Counted from the stretch's first letter, positions 26,299-37,753 are shown. The stretch is DNA of 64,000 nt from Corynebacterium faecale (GCF_030408735.1 NZ_CP047204.1:1426001-1490000), one strand, 5' to 3'. The notes: generated by a model not told the origin, from the letters alone. Made by a program: numbers and translations.

Positions 26299-27294
26299 AT
26301 GAGCATTCTCACGGACTATGACAGCCTTCTCCTCGACCTCGACGGAACGGTATATGAAGGGGGACAGGCCATTGAGCACGCCGTTGACGCAATCAACAGC
26401 GCTGGTCTCCCTGCGATATACGTGACCAATAACGCGTCACGCGCACCCGAGATGGTGGCGGGACAGCTGCGGGACATCGGTCTGAAATCAGCAACCGCCG
26501 AGCATGTGATGACCTCCGCGCAGGCCGCGATCATCATGGCGTCCCAGAAAATCCCCGCTGGATCGAAGGTGTATGTGCTGGGCACTGATTCCTTCCGGGA
26601 TCTGGCCCGCGCGGCAGGTTTTGAGGTGGTGGCCTCCGCCGATGATAAGCCCTCGGTGGTGCTGCACGGACACAATCCTGACACCGGTTGGGCACAACTC
26701 AGCGAAGCCGCGCTGTCCATCCACAATGGTGCGTTGTATTTCGCCTCTAACCTGGACACCACACTCCCGATGGAGCGTGGACTCCACGTGGGTAATGGTT
26801 CCATGGTGGCGGCGGTGGTCAGTGCCACGGGAGTAACACCTGAGGCCGCCGGCAAGCCTGGTCCGGCGATGTTCCACGCTGCAGCAAAGACTCTCGGATC
26901 AACGAAACCGCTCGTGGTCGGGGACCGCCTCAACACCGATATTGCCGGTGGTAACGCCGCCGGCATGGACACATTCCAGGTGCTCACAGGGGTCAGCGGG
27001 CATTATGCGCTGCTTACTGCAGTGCCCGCAGAACGCCCGACCTTTGTCGCTGATTCACTCGCGGATCTTTCCGGTGACGCGGACCAGCTGCGCCCCGGTG
27101 ACCAGGGTGGTTTCACCGCCGACGTGGACGGTGAAGAGGTTGTGCTCGACGGTGGCACGCCTGACAGCACCGCGACGCAGGCGCTGCGGACCGTGCTGGC
27201 GGCCGCCTGGGCCGTTGAAGAGAGCGCCGTGCCGGTTACCCGGGTGCGTGCCGTCTCTGATGCGGCGCGCACAGCCCTGGAGTCCTGGTGGTGA
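26299..27294 (+). CDS. HAD-superfamily phosphatase, NagD/Rv1692 type
   Basis: The protein has 331 residues. HAD motif I is LLDLDGTVYEGG (nucleophile Asp), motif II YVTNNAS, and the C-terminal VGDRLNTDIAGGNAAGMDT carries motifs III/IV, with a C2-type cap between. The mycobacterial protein at this position is described as a glycerol-3-phosphate phosphatase, so lipid glycerol turnover is a reasonable guess. It lies 11 bases after the TPR gene. Confidence 0.9.
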   Translation: MSILTDYDSLLLDLDGTVYEGGQAIEHAVDAINSAGLPAIYVTNNASRAPEMVAGQLRDIGLKSATAEHVMTSAQAAIIMASQKIPAGSKVYVLGTDSFRDLARAAGFEVVASADDKPSVVLHGHNPDTGWAQLSEAALSIHNGALYFASNLDTTLPMERGLHVGNGSMVAAVVSATGVTPEAAGKPGPAMFHAAAKTLGSTKPLVVGDRLNTDIAGGNAAGMDTFQVLTGVSGHYALLTAVPAERPTFVADSLADLSGDADQLRPGDQGGFTADVDGEEVVLDGGTPDSTATQALRTVLAAAWAVEESAVPVTRVRAVSDAARTALESWW

Positions 27295-27452
27295 CAGTGC
27301 CCAGGCCCCATGATCCCCGGGCTCTGAGCGTCAGCCCGGCGAAGGTGCAAAGCATGCTTGACGACGTCCTCTCCCGGGACTCCCACACCCTGTCAGAAGA
27401 AGCCAGCAACCTCGAAGAGGCATACCGGATACTCAACGATGCCCTTGCCTAG
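27291..27452 (+). CDS. very small conserved-position protein
   Basis: The frame of 53 residues starts with GTG overlapping the HAD stop (GTGA) and ends at TAG 27450-27452. It reads as an acidic helical peptide (AKVQSMLDDVLSRDSH..., EEASNLEEAYRILNDALA). A tiny gene sits at the same place in mycobacteria (Rv1693), between the phosphatase and tlyA. No function is known. The overlap and coherent amphipathic composition support it being real. Confidence 0.65.
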   Translation: MTVPRPHDPRALSVSPAKVQSMLDDVLSRDSHTLSEEASNLEEAYRILNDALA

Positions 27453-27517
27453 ATACACTGAATTTTTCTCCCCTCATCTGTACCGCACGCATAATTAGGA
27501 AAGAAGATCCCCACCCG

Positions 27518-28342
27518 ATGGTCGCTCGTAGGAGACTGGACGCTGAACTCGTCCGCCGGAAGATTGCCCGTTCACGTGAACAAGCAGTGGAGATGATCCG
27601 TGAACGCAGGGTCTTCGTTGGTGGCATCCTCGCGATCAAGCCAGCGAGCGTGGTCGAACCTGAAGTCTCGATCCGGGTGGAGGAATCAGTCACCGAGGAC
27701 TGGGCTTCTCGCGGTGCCCACAAACTCATCGGTGCCCTGGAAGCCTTCGAGCCCCTCGGATTAAGCGCCAAGGGCCGACGCGTACTTGATGCCGGCGCCT
27801 CCACCGGTGGTTTCACTGATGTGCTGCTGCGACGCGACGCCGCCGAGGTGGTCGCCGTTGATGTGGGTTATGGACAACTCATCTGGCGTCTGCAAAATGA
27901 TGACCGGGTTCGGGTGGTGGACCGCACCAATATCCGTTATATGACCCTGGAAGACACCGGCGGGCCCTGCGACATGATGGTCGGGGATCTGTCGTTCATC
28001 TCCCTGCGACTGACCCTGCCGGCAATCGTGGCGTGCCTGACCGAGGGCGCTGATCTCCTGCCCATGGTCAAGCCGCAGTTCGAGGTGGGGAAGGACCGAC
28101 TGGGCAGCGGTGGGGTGGTCCGTTCACCGGAACTGCGTGCCGAGGTCACCCTCGAGGTGGCGGAATTCGCCAGGACACTGGGGCTCAGCGTCAAAGGGGT
28201 GGTCGCATCCCCACTCCCAGGCCCCTCCGGCAACGTAGAATACTTCTTATGGCTGGTCAAAGATGGTGGTGCAACAATGCCTGATCACGAACACCTGGTG
28301 AGCATGATCAACACAGCAGTGGAAGAAGGTCCGCAGCAATGA
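27518..28342 (+). CDS. tlyA: rRNA 2'-O-methyltransferase TlyA
   Basis: The protein has 274 residues: an N-terminal S4 domain (LDAELVRRKIARSREQAVEMIRERRVFV) and an FtsJ-type SAM domain (VLDAGASTGGFTDVLLRRDAAEVVAVDVGYGQ). In mycobacteria the enzyme methylates 16S C1409 and 23S C1920, and its loss gives capreomycin resistance. It overlaps nadK by four bases (ATGA). Confidence 0.93.
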   Translation: MVARRRLDAELVRRKIARSREQAVEMIRERRVFVGGILAIKPASVVEPEVSIRVEESVTEDWASRGAHKLIGALEAFEPLGLSAKGRRVLDAGASTGGFTDVLLRRDAAEVVAVDVGYGQLIWRLQNDDRVRVVDRTNIRYMTLEDTGGPCDMMVGDLSFISLRLTLPAIVACLTEGADLLPMVKPQFEVGKDRLGSGGVVRSPELRAEVTLEVAEFARTLGLSVKGVVASPLPGPSGNVEYFLWLVKDGGATMPDHEHLVSMINTAVEEGPQQ

Positions 28343-29304
28343 CCGGAGTAACTGATCGCATTGTCCTGTTGGTGCCCCACACGGGACGATCATCAAATAT
28401 TGAATCCGCCGTTCTGGCCGCGGAACATCTCGACCAGGCAGGCATCACCGTGCGGGTGATGATCAATGAGGAGGACGACCCGGTCCGCACCCACCCGGTG
28501 CTGGGCAGGTTCGAACAGGTCGTCCACTCCAAAAACGCTGCTGACGGTGCTGAACTGGTTCTGGTCCTCGGTGGTGACGGCACATTTCTCCGTGCAGCAG
28601 ACCTCGCGCACGCAGTGGATCTGCCCGTCCTGGGGATCAACCTGGGCCACGTGGGGTTCCTCGCGGAATGGGAGTCGGATTCCCTGGAGGACGCACTCAA
28701 ACGCATTATCGACCGTGATTACCGGGTGGAGGAGCGGATGACCCTGGATGTCATCGTCCGCGACAGTGATCTGGAGGAGATCGGCCGGGGATGGGCCCTC
28801 AACGAAGTCAGCGTGGAAAACCTCAACCGCCGTGGAGTCCTGGATGCCACCCTCGAAGTGGATTTCCGCCCTGTTGCTTCCTTCGGCTGTGACGGGGTGT
28901 TGATCTCCACGCCCACAGGATCCACCGCATATGCCTTCTCTGCCGGTGGTCCGGTCCTGTGGCCCGAACTCGACGCGATCCTGGTGGTACCGAACAATGC
29001 CCATGCGCTGTTCACCAAACCGCTGGTGGTCAGCCCAAAGTCCACCGTGGCCGTGGAATCCATGTCCGGAACCTCTCCTGCAATGGCCGTGATGGATGGT
29101 TTCCGTCCCATTCCCATGCCCCCCGGTTCCCGGGTGGAGATTGTCCGTGGCCACCGCCCGGTCCGATGGGTCCGGCTGGATTCCCTGCCGTTCACTGATC
29201 GTCTGGTCCGCAAACTGCACCTTCCGGTGGTTGGCTGGCGTGGGCCGGACAAGGCGTCAGCGCGCGCGGTTGAACCCGGGGCAGACGGAACCGACGCGTC
29301 TTAG
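28339..29304 (+). CDS. nadK: NAD kinase
   Basis: The protein has 321 residues. The GGDGTFLRA motif and the downstream NE-V, GSTAYAFSAGGP substrate loop are intact. It phosphorylates NAD to NADP. It is translationally coupled to tlyA through ATGA. The C-terminal 20 residues (DKASARAVEPGADGTDAS) are probably disordered. Confidence 0.95.
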   Translation: MTGVTDRIVLLVPHTGRSSNIESAVLAAEHLDQAGITVRVMINEEDDPVRTHPVLGRFEQVVHSKNAADGAELVLVLGGDGTFLRAADLAHAVDLPVLGINLGHVGFLAEWESDSLEDALKRIIDRDYRVEERMTLDVIVRDSDLEEIGRGWALNEVSVENLNRRGVLDATLEVDFRPVASFGCDGVLISTPTGSTAYAFSAGGPVLWPELDAILVVPNNAHALFTKPLVVSPKSTVAVESMSGTSPAMAVMDGFRPIPMPPGSRVEIVRGHRPVRWVRLDSLPFTDRLVRKLHLPVVGWRGPDKASARAVEPGADGTDAS

Positions 29305-29319
29305 GCCATGCGACTGAAG

Positions 29320-29348
29320 AGCCCGCGGCGGGGGCGCTGCGGGTTTTT
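29320..29348 (+). terminator. weak terminator after nadK
   Basis: CCCGC (29322-29326) pairs with GCGGG (29339-29343) followed by TTTTT. The remaining 195 bases to recN are AT-richer and hold a -10-like TAGAGT (29532-29537) that would give an almost leaderless recN message. Confidence 0.6.
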
Positions 29349-29544
29349 CCTTGCCTTGGGGGCGCGTGGGTGAGAGGGAAGGGTTGTTTTTGACCTCTGG
29401 GGTGAATCTTCGAACACCTCGACCACGACCGGACGTGTGTGCGAAACAGAAGATTCCCTGGTCAGACAAACTATTCGAAAACTTAACCTGAAATTAGCAA
29501 AACTGTTCCCATGAAATTCGGGATTCTGATGTAGAGTAACTGGC

Positions 29545-31326
29545 ATGCTCGCAGACATCGCCATTGAGAACCTCGGAGTGATTCCGGCCGCGTCCGCCGA
29601 ATTCAGTTCGGGTCTGACCGTACTGACCGGTGAGACCGGTGCGGGAAAGACCATGGTAGTAACCGGTTTACGCCTCCTTTCCGGTGGTCGCGCAGATGCC
29701 TCCCGCGTTCGCACTGGGGCGCCGCAGGCCGTGGTGGAGGGGCGCTTCATCACGGAGAACGTGCCCACTGACATTGTCGAACGTGCAACCGGAATAGTTT
29801 CGAACGCCGGCGGTGCTGCCGATGAGAACGGCGAGTTCTTGGCTGTTCGATCGGTCAATGCCAATGGTCGTTCAAAAGCCCACCTCGGAGGCCGTGCGGT
29901 TCCGGCGGCGATCCTGTCGGATTTCTCCGGCGAACTCCTCACCATCCACGGCCAGAACGATCAACTCCGCCTGCTGTCCCCGGAACGCCAGCTGGATGCC
30001 CTCGATCGTTTCCTACCCACCCTGACCAACCTGCGCATCGGCTATTCAGAGAAGTACTCCACGTGGAAGGAACTCTCCCGTGATCTGAAACAGCGGATCA
30101 GCTCGCGGCGCGAACTGGCGCAGGAGGTTGACCGCCTCCAATTCGCCATCAATGAGATTGATGCCGTGAGTCCGGAACCAGGGGAGGATGCTGAGCTGCT
30201 TTCCCAGATCCGTCGCCTCCAGGACGTGGACACGCTCCGCGAACAGGCCGCCACGGCCCTCGGTGCGATTGATGGCGTCGGTGCCCTCAGCGATGCGATG
30301 GGGGGTTCCGCAGGTTTTGATGAAGGCCAGGAATCCGCCTCGGATCAACTGGGTCAGGCCGAATCAGCATTGGGGGGCAGCGAGGACCCCAAGCTCAAGG
30401 AGATCTCCGGTCTGCTGTCCGAGATCACCTCGCTGCTGGGGGAGGTGTCCGTGGAGCTGGGCAGCTTCCTCGCCGATCTCCCTGCTGATCCGCAGGCACT
30501 CGATGAGATGCTCACCCGTCAGCAGCAGCTGAAACTGCTCACCCGTAAATACGCCGGGGACATTGACGGTGTCTTGGAATGGCGGCGGAAGGCCCAGCTG
30601 CGCCTGGAGAGTATCGATATCTCCTCGGAGGCGATTGACAAGCTCAAGGAGAAGGTGAAGAAGTCCGAATCCACCATGATGCGTGCGGCCAAGAAACTCT
30701 CCACCGAGCGTTGCAAGGCGGCGAAACGGCTGAGTGCAACAGTCACCGAGGAGCTTCAGGGGCTGGCCATGCAAAAAGCTCGGTTCATTGCGGCTATGAC
30801 CGCCGCAGAACCCGGCCCCACTGGAATTGACGCCGTGGAGTTCCAACTCGCAGCCAACGCGCTTGCACAGCCACGTCCACTGGCATCCTCGGCCTCCGGC
30901 GGTGAGTTGTCCCGGGTGATGCTGGCGCTGGAGGTCATCCTCGCTGCCGGCACCACCGGCACCACCCTGGTATTCGATGAGGTGGATGCCGGAGTCGGTG
31001 GGCGAGCCGCGGTGGAGATCGGGCGCCGTCTGGCACGCCTGGCCAATGACAACCAGGTCATCGTGGTCACACACCTCCCGCAGGTTGCCGCCTATGCCGA
31101 TACCCACCTCCATGTGGCCAAGGACGTGGGCGAGGGCTCGGTGAGCTCAGGGGTTGAAAGCCTGAGTTATGAACGGCGCATCGAGGAGCTCTCCCGCATG
31201 CTGGCCGGCCTGGATGACACCGAGACCGGACGAGCCCATGCCACCGAATTGCTCGAGCGCGCACAGCGTGAATGCGAGGACATCCGGGAGGAGGCTTCGG
31301 CCGGAGAATTCGCCGTGAGTGCGTGA
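29545..31326 (+). CDS. recN: DNA repair protein RecN
   Basis: The protein has 593 residues, SMC-like. The Walker A is GETGAGKT (residues 29-36), the ABC signature SASGGELSRVMLALE and Walker B TTLVFDEVDAGVGG are near 450-490, and a coiled-coil arm lies between. It acts in double-strand-break repair. A weak partial LexA-like element (TCGAACACCTCGA, 29410-29422) lies upstream but is not convincing. No Shine-Dalgarno is seen before the ATG. Confidence 0.95.
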   Translation: MLADIAIENLGVIPAASAEFSSGLTVLTGETGAGKTMVVTGLRLLSGGRADASRVRTGAPQAVVEGRFITENVPTDIVERATGIVSNAGGAADENGEFLAVRSVNANGRSKAHLGGRAVPAAILSDFSGELLTIHGQNDQLRLLSPERQLDALDRFLPTLTNLRIGYSEKYSTWKELSRDLKQRISSRRELAQEVDRLQFAINEIDAVSPEPGEDAELLSQIRRLQDVDTLREQAATALGAIDGVGALSDAMGGSAGFDEGQESASDQLGQAESALGGSEDPKLKEISGLLSEITSLLGEVSVELGSFLADLPADPQALDEMLTRQQQLKLLTRKYAGDIDGVLEWRRKAQLRLESIDISSEAIDKLKEKVKKSESTMMRAAKKLSTERCKAAKRLSATVTEELQGLAMQKARFIAAMTAAEPGPTGIDAVEFQLAANALAQPRPLASSASGGELSRVMLALEVILAAGTTGTTLVFDEVDAGVGGRAAVEIGRRLARLANDNQVIVVTHLPQVAAYADTHLHVAKDVGEGSVSSGVESLSYERRIEELSRMLAGLDDTETGRAHATELLERAQRECEDIREEASAGEFAVSA

Positions 31327-31401
31327 AAACTCTCAGCATAAGGGCTTCGCTCAGATCAGCCGTGTGGGGCGGTTAGGAGACCGCTGAGTAGTGTGCGGTT
31401 A

Positions 31402-31437
31402 GCTGATAACCCGTCGGAGCTCCGGATGGTTATCAGC
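31402..31437. repeat. hairpin after recN
   Basis: GCTGATAACC and GGTTATCAGC are perfect arms, with an inner GGAGCTCC palindrome. No T run follows. The flanking 31327-31609 shows no gene that I can recognise; a minus-strand frame at 31399-31581 reads plausibly but matches nothing known to me. Confidence 0.6.
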
Positions 31438-31609
31438 GATGTCCCAGGCTCTTGTGTGCTTGTAGGACACGATGAAGTTCATCTCATCATGGCATCCGTC
31501 CACCTGATGCTGCTGGTTCGCGCCCACGCCTGTGCGACGATGGTGGTTTGCGGGGAACGGGGGAGCAGTCTCGGGAATCACTGAGGACGGTCCACCTTGT
31601 GTGTGACGT

Positions 31610-32905
31610 TCACCGCCGCGGTACAGGCTCTTTTACCTGCAGTCTCCATAGCGAGGTGACTTCCTTCGAACGTGCGACGTGTAGAGGGTCTGAGCTATCT
31701 TTCGCCCGCCTATGGGTGGGCGTGGTGTCGAGCCGATCGATCACGTGAAGCCCCGCCTCGTCAATTGCGTCCAGAAGCATCTGTCGACTACGCAAACCAA
31801 GCAGCTCGGCGAGATCAGAGAGGATCAACCAACCTTCTCCATCATCCGTGAGGTGATGCGGTAACCCGGCCAGAAATTGCAGCAGCATTTTGCTACCGGG
31901 GTCATACACCGCCGCGTCGAGGGTGGTTGTCGCGCTGCCCGGCAACCACGGTGGGTTGCAGATGATGAGCGGTGCCCGTCCTGCAGGGAACATGCTGGTC
32001 AACTGGGCCTCTGCCGTGCCTTGTACGCCCAGTCGGGTGAAGTTGTCGTTCGCGCAGTCCACCGCACGCTGGCTGAGGTCTGTTCCCAGCACCTTTTTCA
32101 CGCCACGGTTGACCAGTACTGCGGCCAGTACGCCGGTGCCGGTGCCAATATCGAACGCTAAATCCCGATTGTTCAGCGGTGCCTGGGCGACAAGATCAAC
32201 ATACTCGTGGCGGGTGGGCAAAAAAGTACCGTAGTGAGGGTGAATCTTCGCGTTCAAAGCGGGAACGTCCACGCCGTTCAAGAACCACTGATAGGCGCCC
32301 TGCACCCCGATCAGCTCTTGCAGACTCACCACGGCACCCACGTCACCGGAGCTGCGGCGCTGCTCGTATCCGAACTCAACCGCCGGATCAACGTGCGGGG
32401 CCCGAGGCAAAGGCAGCACTGCACTCCCACTCTGTGCGTCAAAGGTGAGCGGCACCAGAATCAATGACATCATCCGCGAACGTTGGGCTCTGGCCTGGCG
32501 GATGCGGTAAAACTCCTCTGCATCGGTCACGGCAGGCTGAGCTGCTGACCGTCCCCGGCCCTTTGCCAGACGTCGATCTATTGCACTCAAAATCTGTTTT
32601 GCGTTATGGAAGTCGCCCAGCCATAGCATTGCTATGCCCTGAGCTGCATACTTCATCGCCTGAGCTGTGCTGAGCCGGTCATCGACCGCGACAAGCTTCT
32701 TGGGCGCTGCCCGGTCATTTGCCGACCACCACCTGGCTGAACCTGCCACCCCGTTGTGTTCCCAGGTCAGCAAGTCTTCCGTGGCAAACTGGTCCGGAGT
32801 AATGGGAATCAACCTCGTTCTATAACGGTGCTTCAGCAAGCGTGCAGCTGCTGGCACCTGCAGGTACATCCACCCGCTTGTCGTATCCGCAACGAGGGGC
32901 AGCAT
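31610..32905 (-). CDS. class I SAM-dependent methyltransferase, proteobacterial-type family
   Basis: The protein has up to 431 residues. The C-terminal half has a SAM motif (LAFDIGTGTGVLAAVL) and the catalytic NPPW motif typical of N-methyltransferases acting on Gln/Asn or adenine. The N-terminal domain (YAAQGIAMLWLGDFHNAKQIL, KIHPHYGTFLPTRHEYVDLVAQAPL) is a layout I know mainly from Pseudomonas/Burkholderia-type proteins. The start is uncertain, since the first 60 residues look poorly conserved. It sits as a lone minus-strand gene between recN and steA, which are neighbours in C. glutamicum. The substrate is unknown. Confidence 0.8.
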   Translation of the reverse strand: MLPLVADTTSGWMYLQVPAAARLLKHRYRTRLIPITPDQFATEDLLTWEHNGVAGSARWWSANDRAAPKKLVAVDDRLSTAQAMKYAAQGIAMLWLGDFHNAKQILSAIDRRLAKGRGRSAAQPAVTDAEEFYRIRQARAQRSRMMSLILVPLTFDAQSGSAVLPLPRAPHVDPAVEFGYEQRRSSGDVGAVVSLQELIGVQGAYQWFLNGVDVPALNAKIHPHYGTFLPTRHEYVDLVAQAPLNNRDLAFDIGTGTGVLAAVLVNRGVKKVLGTDLSQRAVDCANDNFTRLGVQGTAEAQLTSMFPAGRAPLIICNPPWLPGSATTTLDAAVYDPGSKMLLQFLAGLPHHLTDDGEGWLILSDLAELLGLRSRQMLLDAIDEAGLHVIDRLDTTPTHRRAKDSSDPLHVARSKEVTSLWRLQVKEPVPRR

Positions 32906-33642
32906 GAATGCGCCAAAGATAAATTTAGTTGCATCATCATAGCAGGATGCGGCTCCTCAAACACCGCTGCTGCCACAGCAGTCTTTCCGCTCCCATGATG
33001 ATGTCCTTGATTGACAGCTCCGCAATCGGTATCCGATAACGCCCACTTTAAGCCCGGCCCCGCTCCATCCCGGCCCCCTCCTGGTAGCGCTGGCAGATTG
33101 GGGAGCCAAAATCAACCACACTACCGCGGCTGGCAAGCCAGGGTTCACGCAATCAGATAACCATGATGCACTGAATTTCACCATGGAGGAGGAGACACCT
33201 CGCCACGGGCGGGGAGTTGGCCTCTGTCTCGCTGGAATAAGATCGCAATCTCCCACACATGAGATGGAAGATCGTTGCGAGGTTCTACTGTGCCCGGGCC
33301 CTTGCGCCACCCTCCGGTGGTGGTGTTATCGCCATCATTTACAACCGCCGCATGAAGCTGCGAGTCATGCCCACTGCACACAGACGACACCGCACTGGAG
33401 GGCCGTATCGGTCAGCGGCACAAGTCTCCCGGTGCTGCTGGACCGCGGCCATCAGTAGACCGTGCAACCCTCGACGAACAATCAAGCAGTCACTGGGGCG
33501 AGCCAGGTCAACCTCGGAATGTGCCCCAACGTCTTCTGGCTCTGACAAATCGGGCGATATTCGGTGTGATGAGGCAACACGGATAAGCTTCCTACTCTTT
33601 TCTAGGCGCGTCTCCACCAAAGGTTGAGACTTTTGATTCAGA
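32906..33642. other. non-coding stretch flanking the methyltransferase insertion
   Basis: Short frames exist on both strands (for example minus 32957-33310 and plus 33259-33627) but their composition (many Cys, Trp, Arg, Ser) is that of chance frames. No terminal inverted repeats, integrase or tRNA remnant is seen. It looks like decayed DNA beside an acquired gene. Confidence 0.55.
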
Positions 33643-34836
33643 ATGGGCAGCATGAGTCTGTTCAACCGCAAAGCTGACCTGCCTGGACTGGTCGGGGCGA
33701 CACGCCTCTGCACCCCAGAGGGCAAGGGGATCAAGCGTCTGTCCCAGGGGGATCTCGCCATCATTGATGCGCCTGATCTGGATCGGGCCTTCGCCCAACG
33801 CCTCCTCGCAGCCCGCCCAGCTGCGGTTCTCAACGTGTCCAGGTTCACCACCGGGTCCGTTCCCAATTTCGGACCCCAGCTGCTTCTCGACGGCGGTATC
33901 CACCTCATCGAGGGGTTTGACTCCGATATCCTGACCACCCTCAAAGAGGGAAAGAAGGGTCGTCTCACCGATGACGGCAAGCTTTACTACGGTGAGCGCC
34001 TGGTCGCCTCCGGTGCGCCCGTGACAGAGACCGCCGCGGTCGAGGCCTTTGTTGATGCACAGCAGTCCCTGGTGGACCACATGGAAGCCTATTTCGGCAA
34101 CACCATCCAGTTCATCCACTCCGAGGCTCCACTGCTCATCGACGGCATCGGCATCCCCAACTCCGGTGCCAATCTCGAGGGCCGCAAGGTACTCATCGCC
34201 AGCCCCGGAAACAACCACCGCACCAAGCTGAAGGAATTGCGCAACTTCATCCGCGAATATGACCCGGTGCTCATCGGTGTCGATGGTGCCGCGGACACCC
34301 TGGTGGAACTGGGCTACAAACCCGCACTGATCGTGGGCAACCCGACGGGTATCGGCGCAGATGCCCTGCGCAGCGGCGCGCACGTCATCCTGCCTGCTGA
34401 ACCCGATGGGCATGCCGAAGGCCTCGAACGCATCCAGGACCTGGGTATCGGGGCGATGACTTTCCCCGCAGCGGTGAGTTCCGCCACGGATCTCGCGCTG
34501 CTGCTCGCTGACTACCACAACGCCGAGATGATCGTGAACGTCGGTGCGCCGCTCGATCTGGATGCGGTGTTCGCCGGCGTGGAGACCGCCACGCCGGCGT
34601 CATTGCTCGCCCGTTCCAAGGCCGGAACGAAGCTTGTCGACGCCGACATCATCGCCAATCTGTACACCGTGCGAACCTCCGGAAGCCTGGCCTGGCTCTG
34701 GGCACTGCTGGGCATCCTCGTGGCTCTCGCGGTGATCATCGTCATCGCCGGCACGTCGGGGGATGGTTCCTTCACCGACAACCTCATCGATACCTGGAAC
34801 AGCTTCGCGCTGATGGTCCAGGGACTGTTCAACTAG
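33643..34836 (+). CDS. steA: cell-separation membrane protein SteA
   Basis: The protein has 397 residues from 33643; the ATG at 33652 is an alternative. The soluble part is a thiamin-pyrophosphokinase-like fold (GVDGAADTLVELGYKPALIVGNPTGIGADAL), and one membrane helix lies near the end (LAWLWALLGILVALAVIIVIAG). In C. glutamicum the orthologue at this position (cg1603) works with SteB in daughter-cell separation upstream of the RipC/FtsEX hydrolase system. It sits 18 bases before steB. The gene order recN-steA-steB-pyrG supports the call. Confidence 0.85.
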   Translation: MGSMSLFNRKADLPGLVGATRLCTPEGKGIKRLSQGDLAIIDAPDLDRAFAQRLLAARPAAVLNVSRFTTGSVPNFGPQLLLDGGIHLIEGFDSDILTTLKEGKKGRLTDDGKLYYGERLVASGAPVTETAAVEAFVDAQQSLVDHMEAYFGNTIQFIHSEAPLLIDGIGIPNSGANLEGRKVLIASPGNNHRTKLKELRNFIREYDPVLIGVDGAADTLVELGYKPALIVGNPTGIGADALRSGAHVILPAEPDGHAEGLERIQDLGIGAMTFPAAVSSATDLALLLADYHNAEMIVNVGAPLDLDAVFAGVETATPASLLARSKAGTKLVDADIIANLYTVRTSGSLAWLWALLGILVALAVIIVIAGTSGDGSFTDNLIDTWNSFALMVQGLFN

Positions 34837-34854
34837 GAAAGGTGAAGGAATATC

Positions 34855-35835
34855 ATGGCTAAAACGCGTGGTAGGGGCGCCCTGGCAGTCGCCGGCATCG
34901 CCATCGGTGTTGCACTGGGCACCGCTTTCGGCACCTATATCCTGGCGCCGAACCTCCCGGAGAATTCGGATCCCAACGCACCCGGGTCGGCAGATTTCGC
35001 GGCCGCGGAACAGCGTGCCGATGTCAACGAGGTACAGGCCGCCCAGGCGGACAGCGTCATCGGGCACATCGTGGAGGACCTGGTTGCCGGTCAGCTGCAG
35101 GACCGCCCCGTGCTCCTCATGCACACCACGGATGCGGAACAGTCCGATATTGATGATGTCGCGTGGCTGCTCCAGCGGGCAGGAGCGCTCAACGCAGGCA
35201 GAATCCAACTGGAGGAGCAGTTCTTCTCACAGGATAGCGCCGATCAGCTGAAATCCATCGTGGCCAACACCCTCCCTGCGGGTGCGCAGTTATCCGAGAC
35301 CCAGCTGGATCCCGGCACCCACGCCGGTGAGGCCCTCGGCTCCGGACTGTTGCTCAACCCGGAAAGCGGCGAACCGCAGGCCTCCACCGCGGAGCGCGCT
35401 CTCCTGCTCAACGCTCTGCGCGACACCGGTTTCATCACCTACGAGGACGGCACCATCCTGCCGGGCCAGGTCGTGGTGCTGATCACCGGTGACAGCGAAG
35501 GATCAGGAGATGAGTCCTTCGCGGCGGAAACCCAGGCACTGTTCGCCCGGGCCTTGGACTCCAGGGGCACCGGGATGGTGGTGGCCGGTCGCATCCATAC
35601 CGCTACGGATACCGGTGTGATCGGTCGCCTCCGCGCGAATCCGGATGCGGTGGAGAACGTCTCCACCGTGGATTCCGTGGATCGCACCTGGGGCAAGATG
35701 GCCACCGTGCTCTCTGCGAGGGATGAGTTGGCGGATCGCTCCGGTGCCTATGGCTCAGCCGCGTCTGCTGAAGCAGCCTCACCCAAACTCGATGGGGTGA
35801 CTCCTCCCCGGGAGGCAGAGGTGCCAGTGGAATAG
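34855..35835 (+). CDS. steB: SteB / MctB-like envelope protein
   Basis: The protein has 326 residues. An N-terminal helix (ALAVAGIAIGVALGTAFGTYILAP) anchors an extracytoplasmic part, with a coiled-coil-like segment after it (FAAAEQRADVNEVQAAQADSVIGHIVEDL). The mycobacterial relative Rv1698 (MctB) was linked to copper handling; the corynebacterial one to cell separation with SteA. AGGTGAAGGA precedes the start. Partner relation with SteA is strongly suggested by the operon. Confidence 0.85.
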   Translation: MAKTRGRGALAVAGIAIGVALGTAFGTYILAPNLPENSDPNAPGSADFAAAEQRADVNEVQAAQADSVIGHIVEDLVAGQLQDRPVLLMHTTDAEQSDIDDVAWLLQRAGALNAGRIQLEEQFFSQDSADQLKSIVANTLPAGAQLSETQLDPGTHAGEALGSGLLLNPESGEPQASTAERALLLNALRDTGFITYEDGTILPGQVVVLITGDSEGSGDESFAAETQALFARALDSRGTGMVVAGRIHTATDTGVIGRLRANPDAVENVSTVDSVDRTWGKMATVLSARDELADRSGAYGSAASAEAASPKLDGVTPPREAEVPVE

Positions 35836-35856
35836 GGGAGAGCGCACCTGCTCTGT

Positions 35857-35893
35857 CACCGCCACCCACTTCGACTGTGGGTGGCGGTGTTTT
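35857..35893 (+). terminator. Rho-independent terminator after steB
   Basis: Perfect 13-base arms CACCGCCACCCAC / GTGGGTGGCGGTG with a seven-base loop, followed by TTTTC. Confidence 0.9.
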
Positions 35894-36052
35894 CATCATG
35901 TAAAAATCTGTCGATCTATAGGCAGAAACCCTCAGAAATGCCTCCTGAGCTGCATGAATATGGCGGAATAAAACCTGTGTTATGCTAAAAATCCGTAGGT
36001 GTGAGAAGCCGGACACCGCGACATCATCTGCGCGCGTGCGTCGGCTCTGTGA

Positions 36053-37753
<1,701 letters not shown>

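Noticed and set aside
29410..29490. LexA (SOS) box before recN
   Set aside because: TCGAACACCTCGA and TTCGAAAAC resemble half-sites, but no complete palindrome of the TCGAAC-N4-GTTCGA type is present.
31399..31581. Transposase remnant after recN
   Set aside because: The frame reads smoothly, but I could not match it to a transposase motif and no inverted terminal repeats were found around the insertion.
32957..33627. Hypothetical proteins beside the methyltransferase
   Set aside because: The frames on both strands are rich in Cys, Trp, Arg and Ser, lack start signals, and overlap each other.
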